NCBI GenBank assembly: GCA_937900695.1
Contig: CALCFD010000051.1
Coordinates: 83,781-147,780 of the forward strand
Direction of reading: 5' to 3'
Source: an uncultured Eubacterium sp.
GTDB taxonomy: Bacteria > Bacillota > Clostridia > Peptostreptococcales > Anaerovoracaceae
Length of the DNA: 64,000 nucleotides
In this document: positions 20,149 through 33,802 of the stretch, one piece after another
Layout of the letters: the number at the start of each line of letters is the position of its first letter
How positions within the stretch are numbered: position 1 is the stretch's first letter
The notes under the pieces: model-generated
Told to the model about the DNA's origin: nothing
Seen by the model: the letters and a program-made list of their open reading frames with translations, nothing else
Database searches by the model: none
Made by a program: the position numbers and the translations under genes

Positions 20149-23100
20149 TTATGCTTTTCCACCACCGGACGGAATCATTGGTTCAACAACATCTTGAATA
20201 TAGGATCTTAATCCACTTATATCATCCGCTGAAATTCCTTCTACTGTTCCATTTAAATAAATTGTATCTCCAGTAATCCATACGCCTGCACCATCTGCTC
20301 TTAAAGCGATATTTCTAGCTGACTAAAGAATAATACTTCTTGATCCACTTGTTGTTTCAATACCTATATTATGAGTTACTCCATTATCATCTTCTCCTGC
20401 TACATACCCTAATGTACCTAAATATGTTCTTTTACCTTGATATATATCTAAATATTCTGTCTATATTACTCCAGTATCATATAAATAAGTACTGCCTGCC
20501 GATAAAGTTCCATCGTCAATTGTCCATCCACCAATTTTACCTCTATTAGCAGTAATTCTACCAGTAATAGTTGCATTATTAGCTGTTAATTTACCTGTAC
20601 TAGAAACACTAAAATTGTCGCCTACTTTTAAGCTACTTGTACTTAAACGAATTGTGCCACTAGAGTTTTGCAAACCAGAACTAGTAATAGTCCATCCACC
20701 AATTTTACCTCTATTAGCAGTAATTCTACCAGTAATAGTTGCATTATTAGCTGTTAATTTACCTGTACTAGAAACACTAAAATTGTCGCCTACTTTTAAG
20801 CTACTTGTACTTAAACGAATTGTGCCACTAGAGTTTTGCAAACCAGAACTAGTAATAGTCCATCCGCCAATAGTACCTTTATCCGCGGTTATCTCGCCAT
20901 TAATAGCCGCATTTTTGCATTTCATTTCTCCTGTACTTGTTACATAGAAAAAGGAAGAACCAGTAAAAATTGGATTGCTTGCTGTACTTCCAGAACTCGC
21001 ACCAGCCCAAAAACGATATGTACCAGAACTTGCCATACCAGTTCTATAATTGTCGCTTGTAAGTTTATTAGAAGAAAGAATCCATCCTCCAATATTTCCT
21101 TCTTTGGCAGTAATTAAACCGCCTTTAGATACTGAAAATTTTGCACTTGAAGCAGTATTACTTCCTGCCCACATAGCAAAATCATTATTATTGGTAGGAA
21201 CAGCTGTATTAGTAGCAGCAGCGCTATTTAATTCAACTCTTGTTCCACCGCTACCGCTATAAATCCTATTAGTTTCAATAGTCCAACCATCTGAACTATT
21301 TCTACTGGTACAACCAATTTTACCAGAACGAGCGTAAACTACTCCATCAATAGTGGCGCTAGTAGCAGTCAGAGAACCGTCATATTTAACAGTAAATACT
21401 CCTCCACCTATTTTAATAGCTTCAGTAGTACCTGCTTCCTATAAATCAGCAAGAGTAATGGTCATTCCATTAGATGCATTTCCACCCTATTGAGCCTAAT
21501 TTCCACCACCATAAATCTTTGCAGTTCTACCGTCTATTACAATTTGACCGCCACTGGTTTTAGCTCCAAAATAAGCGATTCCGTTTTCCATTAAGCCAAA
21601 AGTATTAACTCCTGACTAATAACCATATAAACCAATCTTATCTTGAACGCTGTCTTTACCCATTATAACACCGGTAAAACGATTAAAGCTGTCTTTTTCA
21701 CCGGCACCAATTTGTGGAGCATATACATACTAATCTTCTTCATTAATCTCTAATGAAGTACCATCCCAACCATTGATAGCCTCATTACCATAAGTATCAA
21801 GATATAAAATAACCGGATGATAGATATATTTATTGCCATCAGCACATCTTAATAATGCAATACTATTATCTTCAAAGATAAAACTCGCGGCCGGCTCTAG
21901 GTAGTAAAGTCCATCATCTTGTTCTATAGTTAATATATTCTAAGTTAAAGAAGTAATATTATTACTTCTATCAATTTCATTAACTAAGAACTAGATATTA
22001 TTGCTATAAAATTGGGGATTTACACCAGAGGCGGTATATTTGATATATGATGGAATAGAACTTATATCTATATTTCTAACTTCATCATCTGCAAAATCAA
22101 GAGCAACATCAATGGGATAATTACAATAAATATCATAAGTTCTACCATTCTTATTATCATTAATTGTTACCTAAACTTTTACATAACCACCCGCGGGAGT
22201 GGAGATAAGTGGCGACATACCGCTTGCTACTTTGCGGTCATCAGCCGTACCGTCCGCAAGATTTATATTAATTCCAGTCCACTAATAAGATAAAGTATAA
22301 CTCCCATTATCATTAATTAATTCTCCATCTTTATATACATAACATCTAAGCGGTAGAGTATTCTACCATGTATTATTTCTATAAATAAGAGGATTTAATC
22401 CGGATAATTTCAAGCCCGTAGTGGTATCGAACGGCCGCACCGCTGTTACATAAGTAGTACCATTAGTTCCCTAATCGCCATCTTTTAAGAATAATATTTC
22501 CTTCTAAAAAGAATACTTCTACTCATCCATCGTAATTATACGGACTAATATAGTATTATTGTTAAAATTAACTTTATACTTCTACTTAATAGTATAATGC
22601 AAAATATTGTTATTGTCAACCCAGAGATTTTCTATCATAGACTAACTGGGATTATATCTTGTACTAGTGATATTATTACCGTCTGGACCAATCCATTCTA
22701 TTTTATAAGAGGTGCCAACTCCATCTTTCCAAGTTAAAACAACCTATAAAGCTCTCTCTTTCTCTGCATCTTCTACTGCTATATCACCATTTGCATCATA
22801 TCTAAAAGTATCTTCACCACTATAGCTAATAGTTACATCATCTTCAGAAGAGCTATTTGTAATAGTATGTTCTAATACTCCAATAATCTCGGTATGTTGC
22901 GTATTATAGACTCCGCAAATAAAAGTAACAGAAGAATAAAGCAATAAGTTAGTTACTACAATTTCATTCTGCTAAAACTCTACCGCAGTATAACTACCAT
23001 CAGGATATAGCATATACCAGTCTCCAATGAGAACGGTATCATCTGTATTATTCTATATCTCAACAATAATATCTTCTCCTACTGTTGTTTGACGTAGAGA

Positions 23101-24300
23101 GAATAAATAATCGCTATTGAGATTATAAATCGTAGTTTGTGCAGTCATTACAACATTCTCATTGTAGATAACAACCAATTTATACTACTTTTGATGAACG
23201 ACTTGGTCAGCAGTAAGTATCATCGTGTTGCTCTCGGACGCTGCAACGGGAGCCCAACCAACCCCAGCATTTTTATCGTACAATTCGCTTCCTAGCATGA
23301 CGCTTATATCTCTCTCAAACCACTTGCACTCACAAGTAGAATCACTCATAATATTATCGCCTTGATATATCAATCTACCTACTAAATCAAGAGTAGTAAT
23401 CTCGTCAGTAAACGCATTACCTTGTGGAGTAGAAATATCAAGATAGTATAAATTGTCTGTAAGATCCCGTTGTTCAACAAATTGAATTTCTATATCCTTT
23501 ACAAAAATATTAGCTACAGTTCTGTTCTCTTTATCTGTAATTAAACCAGACTCAACATAACGATCATAGACAAAATTTTCTTCAAATAATTTAATCTATT
23601 TAAGTCCAGTTAAATAATTTTTCTAAGCCTTTATTATTATTGATTGCGGGCTGTAGACCGTGAAGCGATATGGATCTCCATTAAAGGCACTTAAATCAAG
23701 TTTATAAGAAACTATATCTCCGCTCTATGTAAAAAACTATATCTCTAGCCCGTAATTTCCCTAAGTATGTTCACAATGAAAAGTGGTTAAAAAAGAAGCC
23801 TTAATTCTTATAAGATCATTAGTACTAGCATACTGCCTAAACAAATCATGATAACCATCTTCTTTGTCTTCATAAATAATCTAGTAACTAAGATTACTAT
23901 CTGATGGTGCGCCTGCTACTACGCCTCTTTCCGCAAATCTATCATAATTATACATAGTGTCAAACGTTGGACTTTTTTCAACAATAGAGTTAGATAAAGA
24001 CATCATTTCTCCATAGGATAGAGACTATTCACTTGTTCTACAAACAATTCTTTTTCTTGCTGATAGATCATCCTGAGGAATAGTAACATAAACAGTATCG
24101 CCAATTTTATACTATTTTTTTACATCATCAGAAAATGCAGATACAATATTACCAGAATATTTAACTTTGTATTCTCCAGTATCTAAATTAACAATACTAT
24201 CAATATCAGCTGTAATAGTTCTATCATATTGTAGAGCTGATAACTTCTTATCAACAAGAATATCCACTGTCTAAAAGATAGATTCAGAAGTAGTATTCAT
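20149..24300 (-). CDS. Gp58-like tail protein with GGWTI repeats
   Basis: A 1,383-residue protein, MNTTSESIFQTVDILV; AAGGAGG upstream. The N-terminal ~750 residues are beta-rich baseplate-upper domains resembling DUF-type BppU proteins. The C-terminal ~350 residues contain repeated 'GKIGGWTI' units (IGGWIL, IGGWTI three times), typical of Gp58-like tail proteins in Gram-positive phages. Two identical 168-bp units encode 56-residue repeats. The C-terminal 'IYLNGTVEGISADDISGL' looks like a fibre attachment end. Many TAGs in the N-terminal two thirds, few in the repeats. Confidence 0.75.
20523..20858 (-). repeat. Two identical 168-bp tandem repeats in the Gp58-like gene
   Basis: Copies 20523-20690 and 20691-20858 read identical by eye and are in frame (56 codons). 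A third, diverged copy starts at 20859. Identity at DNA level, including third positions, indicates a recent in-frame duplication lengthening the fibre. Confidence 0.9.
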
Positions 24301-24321
24301 ATTTATCCTCCTTTTACTCTT

Positions 24322-24353
24322 AATTAAGAGAGGGAATTATCCCTCTCTTAATT
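24322..24353 (-). terminator. Hairpin between tape measure and Gp58-like gene
   Basis: Perfect 14-bp stem (24322-24335 with 24340-24353) with 4-nt loop. The T-run on the leftward side is weak (TTAATTAAGAG), so partial termination or mRNA-end protection is likely. Confidence 0.6.
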
Positions 24354-24354
24354 C

Positions 24355-27300
24355 TTAACTCTTTCTCCTGTTAGCCCACTGAGCAGCATCATCAACAAGA
24401 CTATGAAATGCTTCTTGAATTTCATCAGAAGAGGTAACATTAGGAAATTCAACGTGCTCAATAATTACTCTTTGTTCTATGGTATCATTAGCAGGAGTAA
24501 CCTAAGTATTGCCTCCTAACCTAGATGCCATAAGCCCTACCGCGCTTAAAGCATTATTATCAAGAGCACTTTCAATGGACGCTATAAAATCAGGCCCTAA
24601 AGCTCTCATAGCAGAAACCGCGGAGAGAATATTTTTTGTATCCTCTTGATTTAATACTAACTCTTTTTCATGTAAGAAAGCAAGTTTGGCATTATTAAAA
24701 TCTCCAGTATAGCCGCCTGTGTCAAATCCACTAATTTGGCTTTCTTTTAGCCATCCATAAGCCGAACTGTTAGATTGAACATGGATTGGATATGGATTGC
24801 CTTTGATAATACGAGTTATTTTAACTTTCTTACCCGCTCCACGTTTACCAGCTGGATCAGTTCCATAAGAATCATGATAATACCATCCGCCTAAATAAGT
24901 AACCTCGTCTCCTACCTCTGGAATGTTATTTCCTCCACCTGTCTATTCTGTTCCAGAACTAGATGGTTTGTTAGTAGAACTACTACTGTTATCAGGTGCG
25001 GTTGCAGATGGAAGATCATCCTTTCTATTAGCCTCATCCTCCATCGTTTGCGCTGTTTCTCTTGCTAAATCACGCAATGCTTCAATATATTCATACACAG
25101 AATCGGCAAGATCAAGATACTGTTGACTTAAATCATGAATAACATCAATCTAATCCCACATTTCCTCTACTGCTTCAAGCCCCTATTCTCTGCAGTCATC
25201 GGTTGACTAAGAAACATTATCAATATAATCTTTTAAATTATCAAGGTTTGTTCCTGTTTCATTTGCTACATTAGATACAGTATCTTGATATTGAGTCATA
25301 GCATTCTCTGCTTCATTCATAGCCTAAGAAAAATAATCTTCAAACTTTCCTGCATTAGCAGTCATATTGGCTAAATCTTTAGCAAAGGTATTATCAAACA
25401 AATCAATCAATTTAGTATTACTACCAATTATATCTTGGATCTATTTATTATCTGCGGTCAGCAATTCAATAATACTCATTCCAGAATTAGCAATAATATC
25501 TTGAATTTCTTGACTTGTTATTCCAGTAAGATCACTCACTTCATCTCCAGCAATTACAGCCATATCAAATAATGATTTATTGCCGGCTTCAGTCATGTCC
25601 TCTATGGCAATCTATTTCTCATTCTCTAAGTCTTTAATCTTCTAAGTATAATATCCATAAATCTCTTCTGCTCGAGCCGCTCGCTCTTCATCAGTCAAGG
25701 TCATATCTGAATAGATTTCTTTTATTTTATCCTGACATTCTTTCCAAGTAGAGATGATTTCTCCGGTGACATCCTCAACTTGCTATTTTGCAGTATTATA
25801 CCACTCATTCTCAGCATCTAACAAATTCTATTCCGCATTAGCAATTTGGTTTGGATCTGCTGTATACTAATAATTCCAGTTACCCTATTGGTCACGCACT
25901 AAACGCAATTCATTTTTTGCATTTTGAGCATCTTCAAGAGCAATCTGAGCCTATAGTACATTGTATTTTGCTTCAAGGATTTTTAAATCATACTCAGATA
26001 GAGTATTATTTTCTCTGCGTATATCAATTTCTTCCTGGAGCTATTTTAACTAATCTTTCATTTTAGAATTTGTTGTTTTATCAATATCTTGCTATAGTTT
26101 ATTATACCAAGAAGATACTTCATATGCTTCATTTACTTTATCTAAATATCTGCCTTCTGTATCTATATAATGATCAAATTTATCTTGTAATAAATCTAAT
26201 CCAACTCCACCAGAAATCGTTTGACCAAACTCGTATACAGCTTTTTCAATAGCCTAAGTATACATCTTCTATGCAGTTTCCATGGCTGATTGTGCAGAAC
26301 TTAACATAGCTTCCTAAGCTTTATTAAACTCTTCTAGATATGCGTCTCTTGCTTTCTTATAAGCATCGTAGCGCAAATCGGTCTCATCTCCACCAAGAGA
26401 ATCGAGTTTTGCTTGTGCTTCCTCTAATCTCTGAGCAGCCTATTCGTACCAACCTCTTTGCAGTTTAGCGGATGCTAACTAAGCGTTTAGTTTTTCTTGG
26501 CTATTCTTTTGGAGACGATTAAATCCTTCCGCGGTCTTATAAGTTACACCTTGTAAAGTATAAAGTTCTTTAATAGTATCTAATACAGAAGTATTATGCT
26601 CTAACTGATCAGTAAATGCTGCAAATCTCTCAGAAGCGGCATCAACAGCATCTGGGACAATATCCTCAATAGAGTTTGCCCATTCTGCAATAGCTTTCGC
26701 GGAATCCACAATATTACCTTGCAGGCTCTGGATTTCATCCATGATAGCTTGTCTATCCGCATCATCTGTAGTGCTTTCATAAAGCTTTTTAAGAGAGTCC
26801 CATTTCTCTTGGTAGCTAGGCAGTAATGCCGCCTCAGCTTGCGCGCCTCCCGCAGATAATTTAGCACTTTCAAGACCATGGGTTAATGCATCACCAAACA
26901 TTTCGGAAATTTCTTTAGATAAGTCTCTGACGGCATCTTTCATAGATTTCACATCTAGAACAATCTCCATCTTGAACTTGATTTCCTCAAGCTTCTTGTC
27001 AGCAATAGAACGAGCATTTTCTTGAATATTATCTGTGGTATCACGAACTACATCTAGAGTACTTTCATATTGCTCAAGTGCTTTCTGGCGCTGCTCAAAG
27101 AATTTCTTCTCTGCATCAAGCTGATTCTTAAGAGCGGTATGCTCTTCTTCGCTTAAAGTTTTACCAGCAACAGCAAGATTATAGCGTTTAACGGCTGCAT
27201 TATAAAGATTAAGATTCTCTCGTAGTAGATCCTCGTAGTTAGTGATTTCACCATCTGCGCCGATTTGCGCATCTGCGAAATACTTCTTAACTAGAGCAGA

Positions 27301-30300
27301 GTCTTGAACAAGATAACCTTGTGCTTCTTTCAGCTTTTGATTATAGAGTTCTTGTTGCTTCTCAAGAGCCTTGATTTCATTCTCGTAACCATCAAGAGCC
27401 TCAGTTCCCCAAGCTCTATCCGTAGTCTTACTTAAATCATCAAGCAAGTCATCCTGTCTCTAGATTTCTCGGTTAATCTCATGGTAACGGTCTTCAACTT
27501 CTTGAAGAGTCTTTAAATCCTCTTTGTCATAAGTCTTACCTTTACTGCCGCTTCCACCTTTTGATCCCTTTCCGCTAAAAACATTGCCAAATAAATTATC
27601 CAAATTAGTGGTAGAAGCACCAATTTGAGCAATCATGCCCTCAATATCATTAGCAGATGCACCTGCGGAATCGGCAAGATTTTGATACTTCGCTGCAAGA
27701 TCTGCCCAAGCTTGTTCACTTACGGTATCGGCTTCGTCAAGCATTTTCTAGGTATCTTGCAGAACAGCTGCTTCTTGACTTACACCAGAAGAGCCAGTAT
27801 ATTTAACACCAAAATTATTGCCACCAGTAACAGCTCCAGCATCGTTATTAGCAACGGCTTGCATATTTGCAATAGCGGTGCGAGCAAACTCAGCAGAAGA
27901 CTGTGCTGCAGAGCTAAAAGCAGAATCCCAGTTTTGAGCAGTAACTAAACCATTGTCATATGCAGAATCCGCAGTTTTTTCTTGGTTATCCAATTTAACA
28001 GTAGTAGATGCTTTACTATTTAGTTGCTCCAAATCTGATAGACCGCCAGATAGCGTAGCCTATGCTTCAGAAGAAGTCATTGCAGAATCTGTTTCTGCTC
28101 CTGCTAAAACCGCCGCAGCAGTTGCCATCTACTGATATACTTGCTGTTTAGCACGTAATAAAGTTGCTTGATTTTCAAGACGAGAAACAGTTGCCTCTCC
28201 ATCAGCAGCAACCTCTCCACGCGCTGCGGCAATAGCACTTTCAACCATAGTCTGGTTCAAACGAACTGAACCATCACCTATATCTTCCATACCCTGGATA
28301 ATACCGGGGAATGTGTTATTTAGCTCTCGTATATCGGTTGCGGCAATTACAAAGTTTTCTCCAATTTTAGAAGCTTCATCTTGGATATTTTGCATAGCAC
28401 TTTTAATGCTATCAAATTCCTGTTCAGCTTGTGTATGGATTTCTACATCGACTGCATAGTTAGCATCTAATAGTTCATCCATTGTATTAGTAAACTCTTC
28501 TGGATTGGCTTCAATATTTACTTCCCAATCACTCTCTTGCTCGCCTAAGAAATCTTTAAGTTTATCGCTAGCTTCTTTTGCATTATTAGTTAAATCGTCA
28601 AGTTTAATTTGCGCTAATCGATCCTACACATCTTCAAGTGCTTCTGCGAATTTCTATGTTCCCACTTCCCATGTATTAGAAAGCTCGATTGCATCAGCTT
28701 GAAGTTCCGGGTATTGACTCTTAAGGATATCTAGCTAATCAATTAGATTTTGATATTCTTCATTATCGCTAATATTTTCATAAGTAGTATCACCAGACTG
28801 AATACTATCAATTAACGATCTAGCACTCTTTTCACCAGAAGTCGCAACTTGACTTAAACGCTCATAAAAGCTAGATGGGTCGTAAGAATTTAAACTAGCA
28901 ATAAAACTATTATACCATGCTTCTGCATCTGTGATACCAAGAGTAGCCAAGTCCTCTTCATTAAGACCAAGAGCGGCATATAGTTCTTCTTGTGACATTC
29001 CGGTAAGTTGAGCAATATCGTCAGGAGATAATTGAGCAAATAAAGAACTTAAATCAATAGACTCGGTACCTTGTGCCAGTTGATTAAGAATTGTTGTAGC
29101 AAAATCAGCTTCACCAAATGCATCGCTAAGAGAGTTTGCTCCATCCACTAACTTTTGTAGACTTGCTTCATAAGCATCTTGATCAAAATTATCTAAACCT
29201 TCTCCTAGTGAGTCAATTAGCTCCTATTGAGCATAGGTTTGCGCAATCATCTTGCGCATATAATCATCACTTAATGCTTCATCGAAAAGATTTTCGCCAC
29301 TAGAGGTTTGAAGTTGGCCCTTATTCCATCCGCCTTTATAATTTAACTGGTCAACATCAGTGCGGCCTAAAACCATACTAGCATATAATCGAGCTAGTTC
29401 TTCGTCTCCATTAATAGACTGACCGATATAACTACCTAATGCGCTATTGGAAGAATATTTATTTTTTGCAACCGTTACATTAGAAAGCGCCTAATCTCTT
29501 TCTTCTAGTGCCTATGCTTCTCGCGCTGCGTAGACATCAAGTAAACCATTATAGATACCTTCACTATCTCCTGCGATACCCTTCAATGCATCACTACGAT
29601 TTTCTTCAATATTATTCTTGAGAATTTCTTTTGCATAGTAGTCATTCGCATCACTAACATCTTTAGTAGAGGTAATAAGAGTTTCTAACTCTGTTCTAAA
29701 ATCTTCAAGCTTTGTTGTGCTTAATTCTAATCCAGGTAAAACTCGCTTAAGTTCAGTCTCAAATTCATCTAGAGAAAGAGGTTCTTGAGTATCAAGGATA
29801 CTCATTGCAGCGTCTAGTTCATTATCACTTAGCGCTCTAAAGTCTCCAATTAAACTTCGCTTAGCATTTGTGCGTTCGCTCTCAATATTCGCATTACCAG
29901 CATAAATCTGACCAGCATAAAGGGAGCTTTCAGCCTATCTTTCGCGTGCGTCGGCTTGTGACTGTAATTCTTCGAGTACGCCATCTGCGAATTGAATAAT
30001 ACCCTTATCATCATAATACCACTTAGAACGATCAAATAAATCCTGAGATTCGATTAACTCTTTAGCTTTATCATTTGCGGTTTTAATAGCATCTGCATAC
30101 TCTTTAGTACCTTCAGTTAAATCATCAATGCTCTGTACCGCAGAATCCCAATCATTGATGGTATTTTTAAGTTCTGTAGCAGCATTTTTTGCATCATCAT
30201 ATGCTTTGCTTAATACTTCGACTCCCGCGGCTGCTTCTTTTGCTGCATCCGCATCAGCGTTATAAGCTTTTACAGTTGCGTAAATAGCAACACCAAGAGC

Positions 30301-33093
30301 TGCAACAAGAGCAATATATGGAGCTAAAGCAATTAATCCAGCTACAATTTCTGCATTTGCTATCGCGGTTGCAGTTGCTACTTCACCTTCAGCCTTAGCA
30401 AGAATTTTATCTGCTGCAGCCTTAGCAAGAGACGCAGTGATACCAAGTCCTTTAACAGTAACTTCCTTAGCTTCGCTAATAGTTACGAGCTAAGTCGCGC
30501 CTGTCATTGCTTTCGTCAAAGTAATGACAGTAGGTAATAGCATTCCTAAACTTGTGAAGATGGTAATTAAACGCTCTCCCGCGGTCATATCAGAGTCTTG
30601 GAAAACATTTCCAATACTCTTAAATGCTTGCATAGCCATAGCTAATTGAGAGAGATAAGTACCTGCGGAAACTATTCTGTCAGCCCAATCTTTTGTTGCA
30701 TAAGCGTTTGTTTTTAGGCTATTTATTACTTCCTTATTTGCCGCTTCATACTCTTTGATGACATAAGCCATAGCTTCTGTAGCACTTTTACCTTCTTTAA
30801 GAGCAGCTGTAAATCTAACGACAAGATTAACCTAACGTTCTGGTAAGAAATTAGTTAAAGTATCTTTCAAGATAGTTGACTGAGCATTTAGATCATCTAA
30901 TTGTCTGTCAACGTCTGTAAAATAATCTAAAATCTCTTGCTCCGAAGCGCCTGGTTTGATTCCGCCCATCTCATAAGCAACTTTTTTTAATTCAGTGCTT
31001 AGCTCATCGCTATCATTGCTTAAAGATTTAATTCTATTAGAGATGGCACGTAAATCCACCTGCTTTTTAGATACAGATTCTAATCTGGTAATTATTCTAG
31101 CAATAGCTTCATCCGCAGAACGACTCTTAGAAATAAGGTCCTGAACTCCAGTAACTGCATTTTTTACTACGTCGCTGCTAGCGCTGCCTTTTCTTCCGCC
31201 TAAATATCTGTTAATATCACTTTTACTATCAACAGAGATATTATCCTTAATATCTTGCTTATACTGCGCCGCCAATTCTTCATTTAATGTGATCTAGCGG
31301 GCATACTCTTTAGCCTGTTCTTGCAAAGACTGTAAATGATTAAGGTCTGCCTAAAGGACACTCTTTTGGCGTTCATTTAATTCATCAATCTTAGAATTAA
31401 CTAACCCACGCAATTCAACCTATTTTTGTGTAATATCTAGAGCTTCTCTCGCTGGACCTTCGACGCCCATCTTTTCGATAGAGATACTTTTGGCAAGTGT
31501 AGCGGCTTGTTGTTGAAGAGCTCTTGCTCGCTCCTGTTCTTGATTAGTTAAGAAACCAATCTAAACGGCACTTTCTCGTAAACTTTCAGCAATCTTATTT
31601 CCATAAACTTTGTTAATTAATAGTACAGATGCGGCCAGTACACCATTCATACCGCCCATAGCATCAATAACATCGGCTGTACCACTTAATAGAGGAGTGA
31701 TTAAATCATCAACCTTAATATAAAAATCAGGGTTAATTAAACTATCATAAATATCCTCTGCGGCAACCTTGGTTCTATCTCTAGCAGCTTCCCAAGATTC
31801 TGCATAAATCTCAGCCTGTTGCTCTAAAGCGCCATCTGCATTTTGTGCCATAGCTAGATTTTCTTTGAAGAAATCCCAGTTATCCATCAAGGCAATCAGC
31901 TGGGTCCATTGACGCACACCTGCTACTGTTTCAGCTAATGCAATCTTTTGATCTTGAGCAAGAGTATTCCATTTGCTACCAAGATTGTCAAGAATTTCAT
32001 CCATACCTTTAAGCTCTCCATCAGTATCCTTAATTTGAACACCAACAGTCGCTAGAGCCTAAGAATATTTATTTAAAGTAGTTCCATCATCAAGAGTCTC
32101 ACCTTGTGTCAGACCTTGAATACGTGAAAATAAAGTTCTAAATGCAGTACCAACAACGCTAGCACTTTCACGTGTTTGTGCAGTAACAGTAGCAAGAGCA
32201 GATGCTGCATATTCATAGCTTAATCCTACTGTATTAGCTACAGCGGCAAACTTCTCAATACCCTCAGAGATTTCATCAGAACTAGATGCAGTAGCAGCGC
32301 CTAATTTAACCATGACATCTGCATAATGATCAAGACTCTAACTTCCATCATAAAAGTTATTCCAAATTGCAGTTAATTGCTGAGATGCGGTTTCCGCGGT
32401 TGTGCCAGTTACATTAGCCATCTTAATCGTGGTTTCTGTACGATCAAGCACCTCTTGATCTGTTAAACCTTGCTGATAGTAAATCAGAGAAGCATCAGTA
32501 TAATTAGTAGTAGTTGTACTTAATGCTTTAGCTGCTTTATTTGCCTATTCAGCAAAACGAGCCATATCTTCTGCCGATTTTTCGCTTACAATACGAATTT
32601 CATTAAGTGACCTATCTAAATTTTTAGAATATCCATAGGCTTGCTCTAAAGAACCAACAAATCCATGTAGCACGCTAGATGTTAACTACCAACGCATTGT
32701 GTTCTTCATAGTTACCCATAATTCGTTCATCAGGGTATTGGTTCTACGTAATGGTAATTCAGCCTAAGTAATAGATGAAGCTACTTTCAAAAACGCCTCT
32801 GTACCAGCTGGACCGAGCTAGACCATCTGATTATAATATGACCTTAAACTTTGTCCACTATCTTCTAATTTTTTATTAAAAACAGATAAATCTAATTTAC
32901 CAGTGTTAGTATTTACTGCTGACTATAGATTCTTAGCTAAATCTAAAGCAGCAGTAGAAGCTTTCTATAGAGTAGGAACAACTTGAGATTTAGTTCCTAA
33001 TGTCTATAGACTAGTGACAGCCTCTTGCAAAGATGCTTCAAATTTACTAGTATCCGCATTAACGCCAATCGTATAATTTAGACGCTTTGCCAT
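24355..33093 (-). CDS. Tape measure protein
   Basis: A single 2,912-residue frame from ATG 33091 (AGGAGG site) to TAA 24355, joined across many TAG codons. N-terminal ~450 residues have TMP-type helices (VAQTRESASVVGTAFRTLFSRIQGL, LNKYS) and hydrophobic segments near 480-500 and 840-930 (VAIYVALGVAIYATV-like and LLPTVITL). The middle is coiled coil rich in Glu, Lys, Ala and Gln. Near the C-terminus is a small SH3-like domain (GDEVTYLGGWYYHDSYG) followed by GWLKESQISGFDTGGYTG and LHEKELVLN, usual at TMP ends. TMP length sets tail length: about 0.15 nm per residue predicts roughly 430 nm. TAG density is low between about 26.5 and 28.5 kb and high near the C-terminus. Confidence 0.92.
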
Positions 33094-33131
33094 AGTCCTT
33101 TTCCTCCTTTAACACCTATATAAACAAAATA

Positions 33132-33165
33132 AAGGCTCTTGAGAATTAGTATCCTCAAGAGCCTT
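33132..33165 (-). terminator. Terminator/attenuator before the tape measure gene
   Basis: A 12-bp stem (33132-33143 with 33154-33165) followed leftward by TTTATTTTGTTT. It lies between the tail chaperone-like gene and the tape measure, so it probably lowers TMP expression relative to upstream structural genes. Confidence 0.7.
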
Positions 33166-33203
33166 TTAATTCTCTACTTAATCTGAGAATTTAATTAGAT
33201 TAC

Positions 33204-33737
33204 TTAATCTTTTCCAACCACATCTTTGATTACGGCTAGAGTCTCTAGATTCTCACCATTCTTAATCTTGTCTAAAATTTCAGTAATCTGTGAATCTAAT
33301 CCACCTGCATTTGCTGTCATAGCCTGAATAATGCCAGCCGCAGAAGAATTATATCTAGCAATATCGCTAACTGTATCATTTACGAGTTCTTTCATAAACT
33401 CGATTTCGTCCTCTGGAATAGTAGAAATAATCTGGTCAATCACGCCATTCTCTTCCAAAAGGTCGTAAATCTTAGAAACTTCTGTAATTTGTTCCTCTGT
33501 AAAGGTAATATTTGCATACCACTTACATACAGCAATAGAGAAATAAACCTCAATTCTTACCGGACTAAAACAACCTGTCATGTCATCAAGAGCATGATTA
33601 ACAATAAACTGAATAAATTCCGCTTTTTCATCAACAGGAAGATAATTGCGGATTTCAAGCGTAATATCGTCATTAAGCTGGCAGTTAGTAGTAATTTTCT
33701 TAGCCTTTAGTCCCAGCTTAGTAAAAGTCATTTTCAT
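33204..33737 (-). CDS. Tail assembly chaperone-like protein
   Basis: A 177-residue protein, MKMTFTKLGLKAKK, lying just before the tape measure as tail assembly chaperones do. Composition is acidic and helical with LPVDEKAEFIQFIVNHALDD, like the 'Phage_XkdN/TAC' style of Gram-positive phages. No TAG codon. I saw no second ORF that a programmed frameshift would reach in the 110-bp gap to the TMP, which contains a terminator. Role inferred mainly from position and size. Confidence 0.65.
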   Translation of the reverse strand: MKMTFTKLGLKAKKITTNCQLNDDITLEIRNYLPVDEKAEFIQFIVNHALDDMTGCFSPVRIEVYFSIAVCKWYANITFTEEQITEVSKIYDLLEENGVIDQIISTIPEDEIEFMKELVNDTVSDIARYNSSAAGIIQAMTANAGGLDSQITEILDKIKNGENLETLAVIKDVVGKD

Positions 33738-33802
33738 AGGTATTAACTCCTTTAACTCATTTATATTTTAATTATACTAGAAAACTTAACTAATGTCAAG
33801 TT

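Noticed and set aside
20523..20858. CRISPR-like repeat
   Set aside because: 168-bp in-frame tandem repeats without spacers inside a tail gene.
26479..33093. A dozen separate short genes in the tape-measure region
   Set aside because: They are all in one minus-strand frame and separated only by TAG; they form one ORF when TAG is Gln.
33094..33203. Programmed frameshift product (GT-type) between tail chaperone and TMP
   Set aside because: The gap holds a terminator and no second open frame of useful length.
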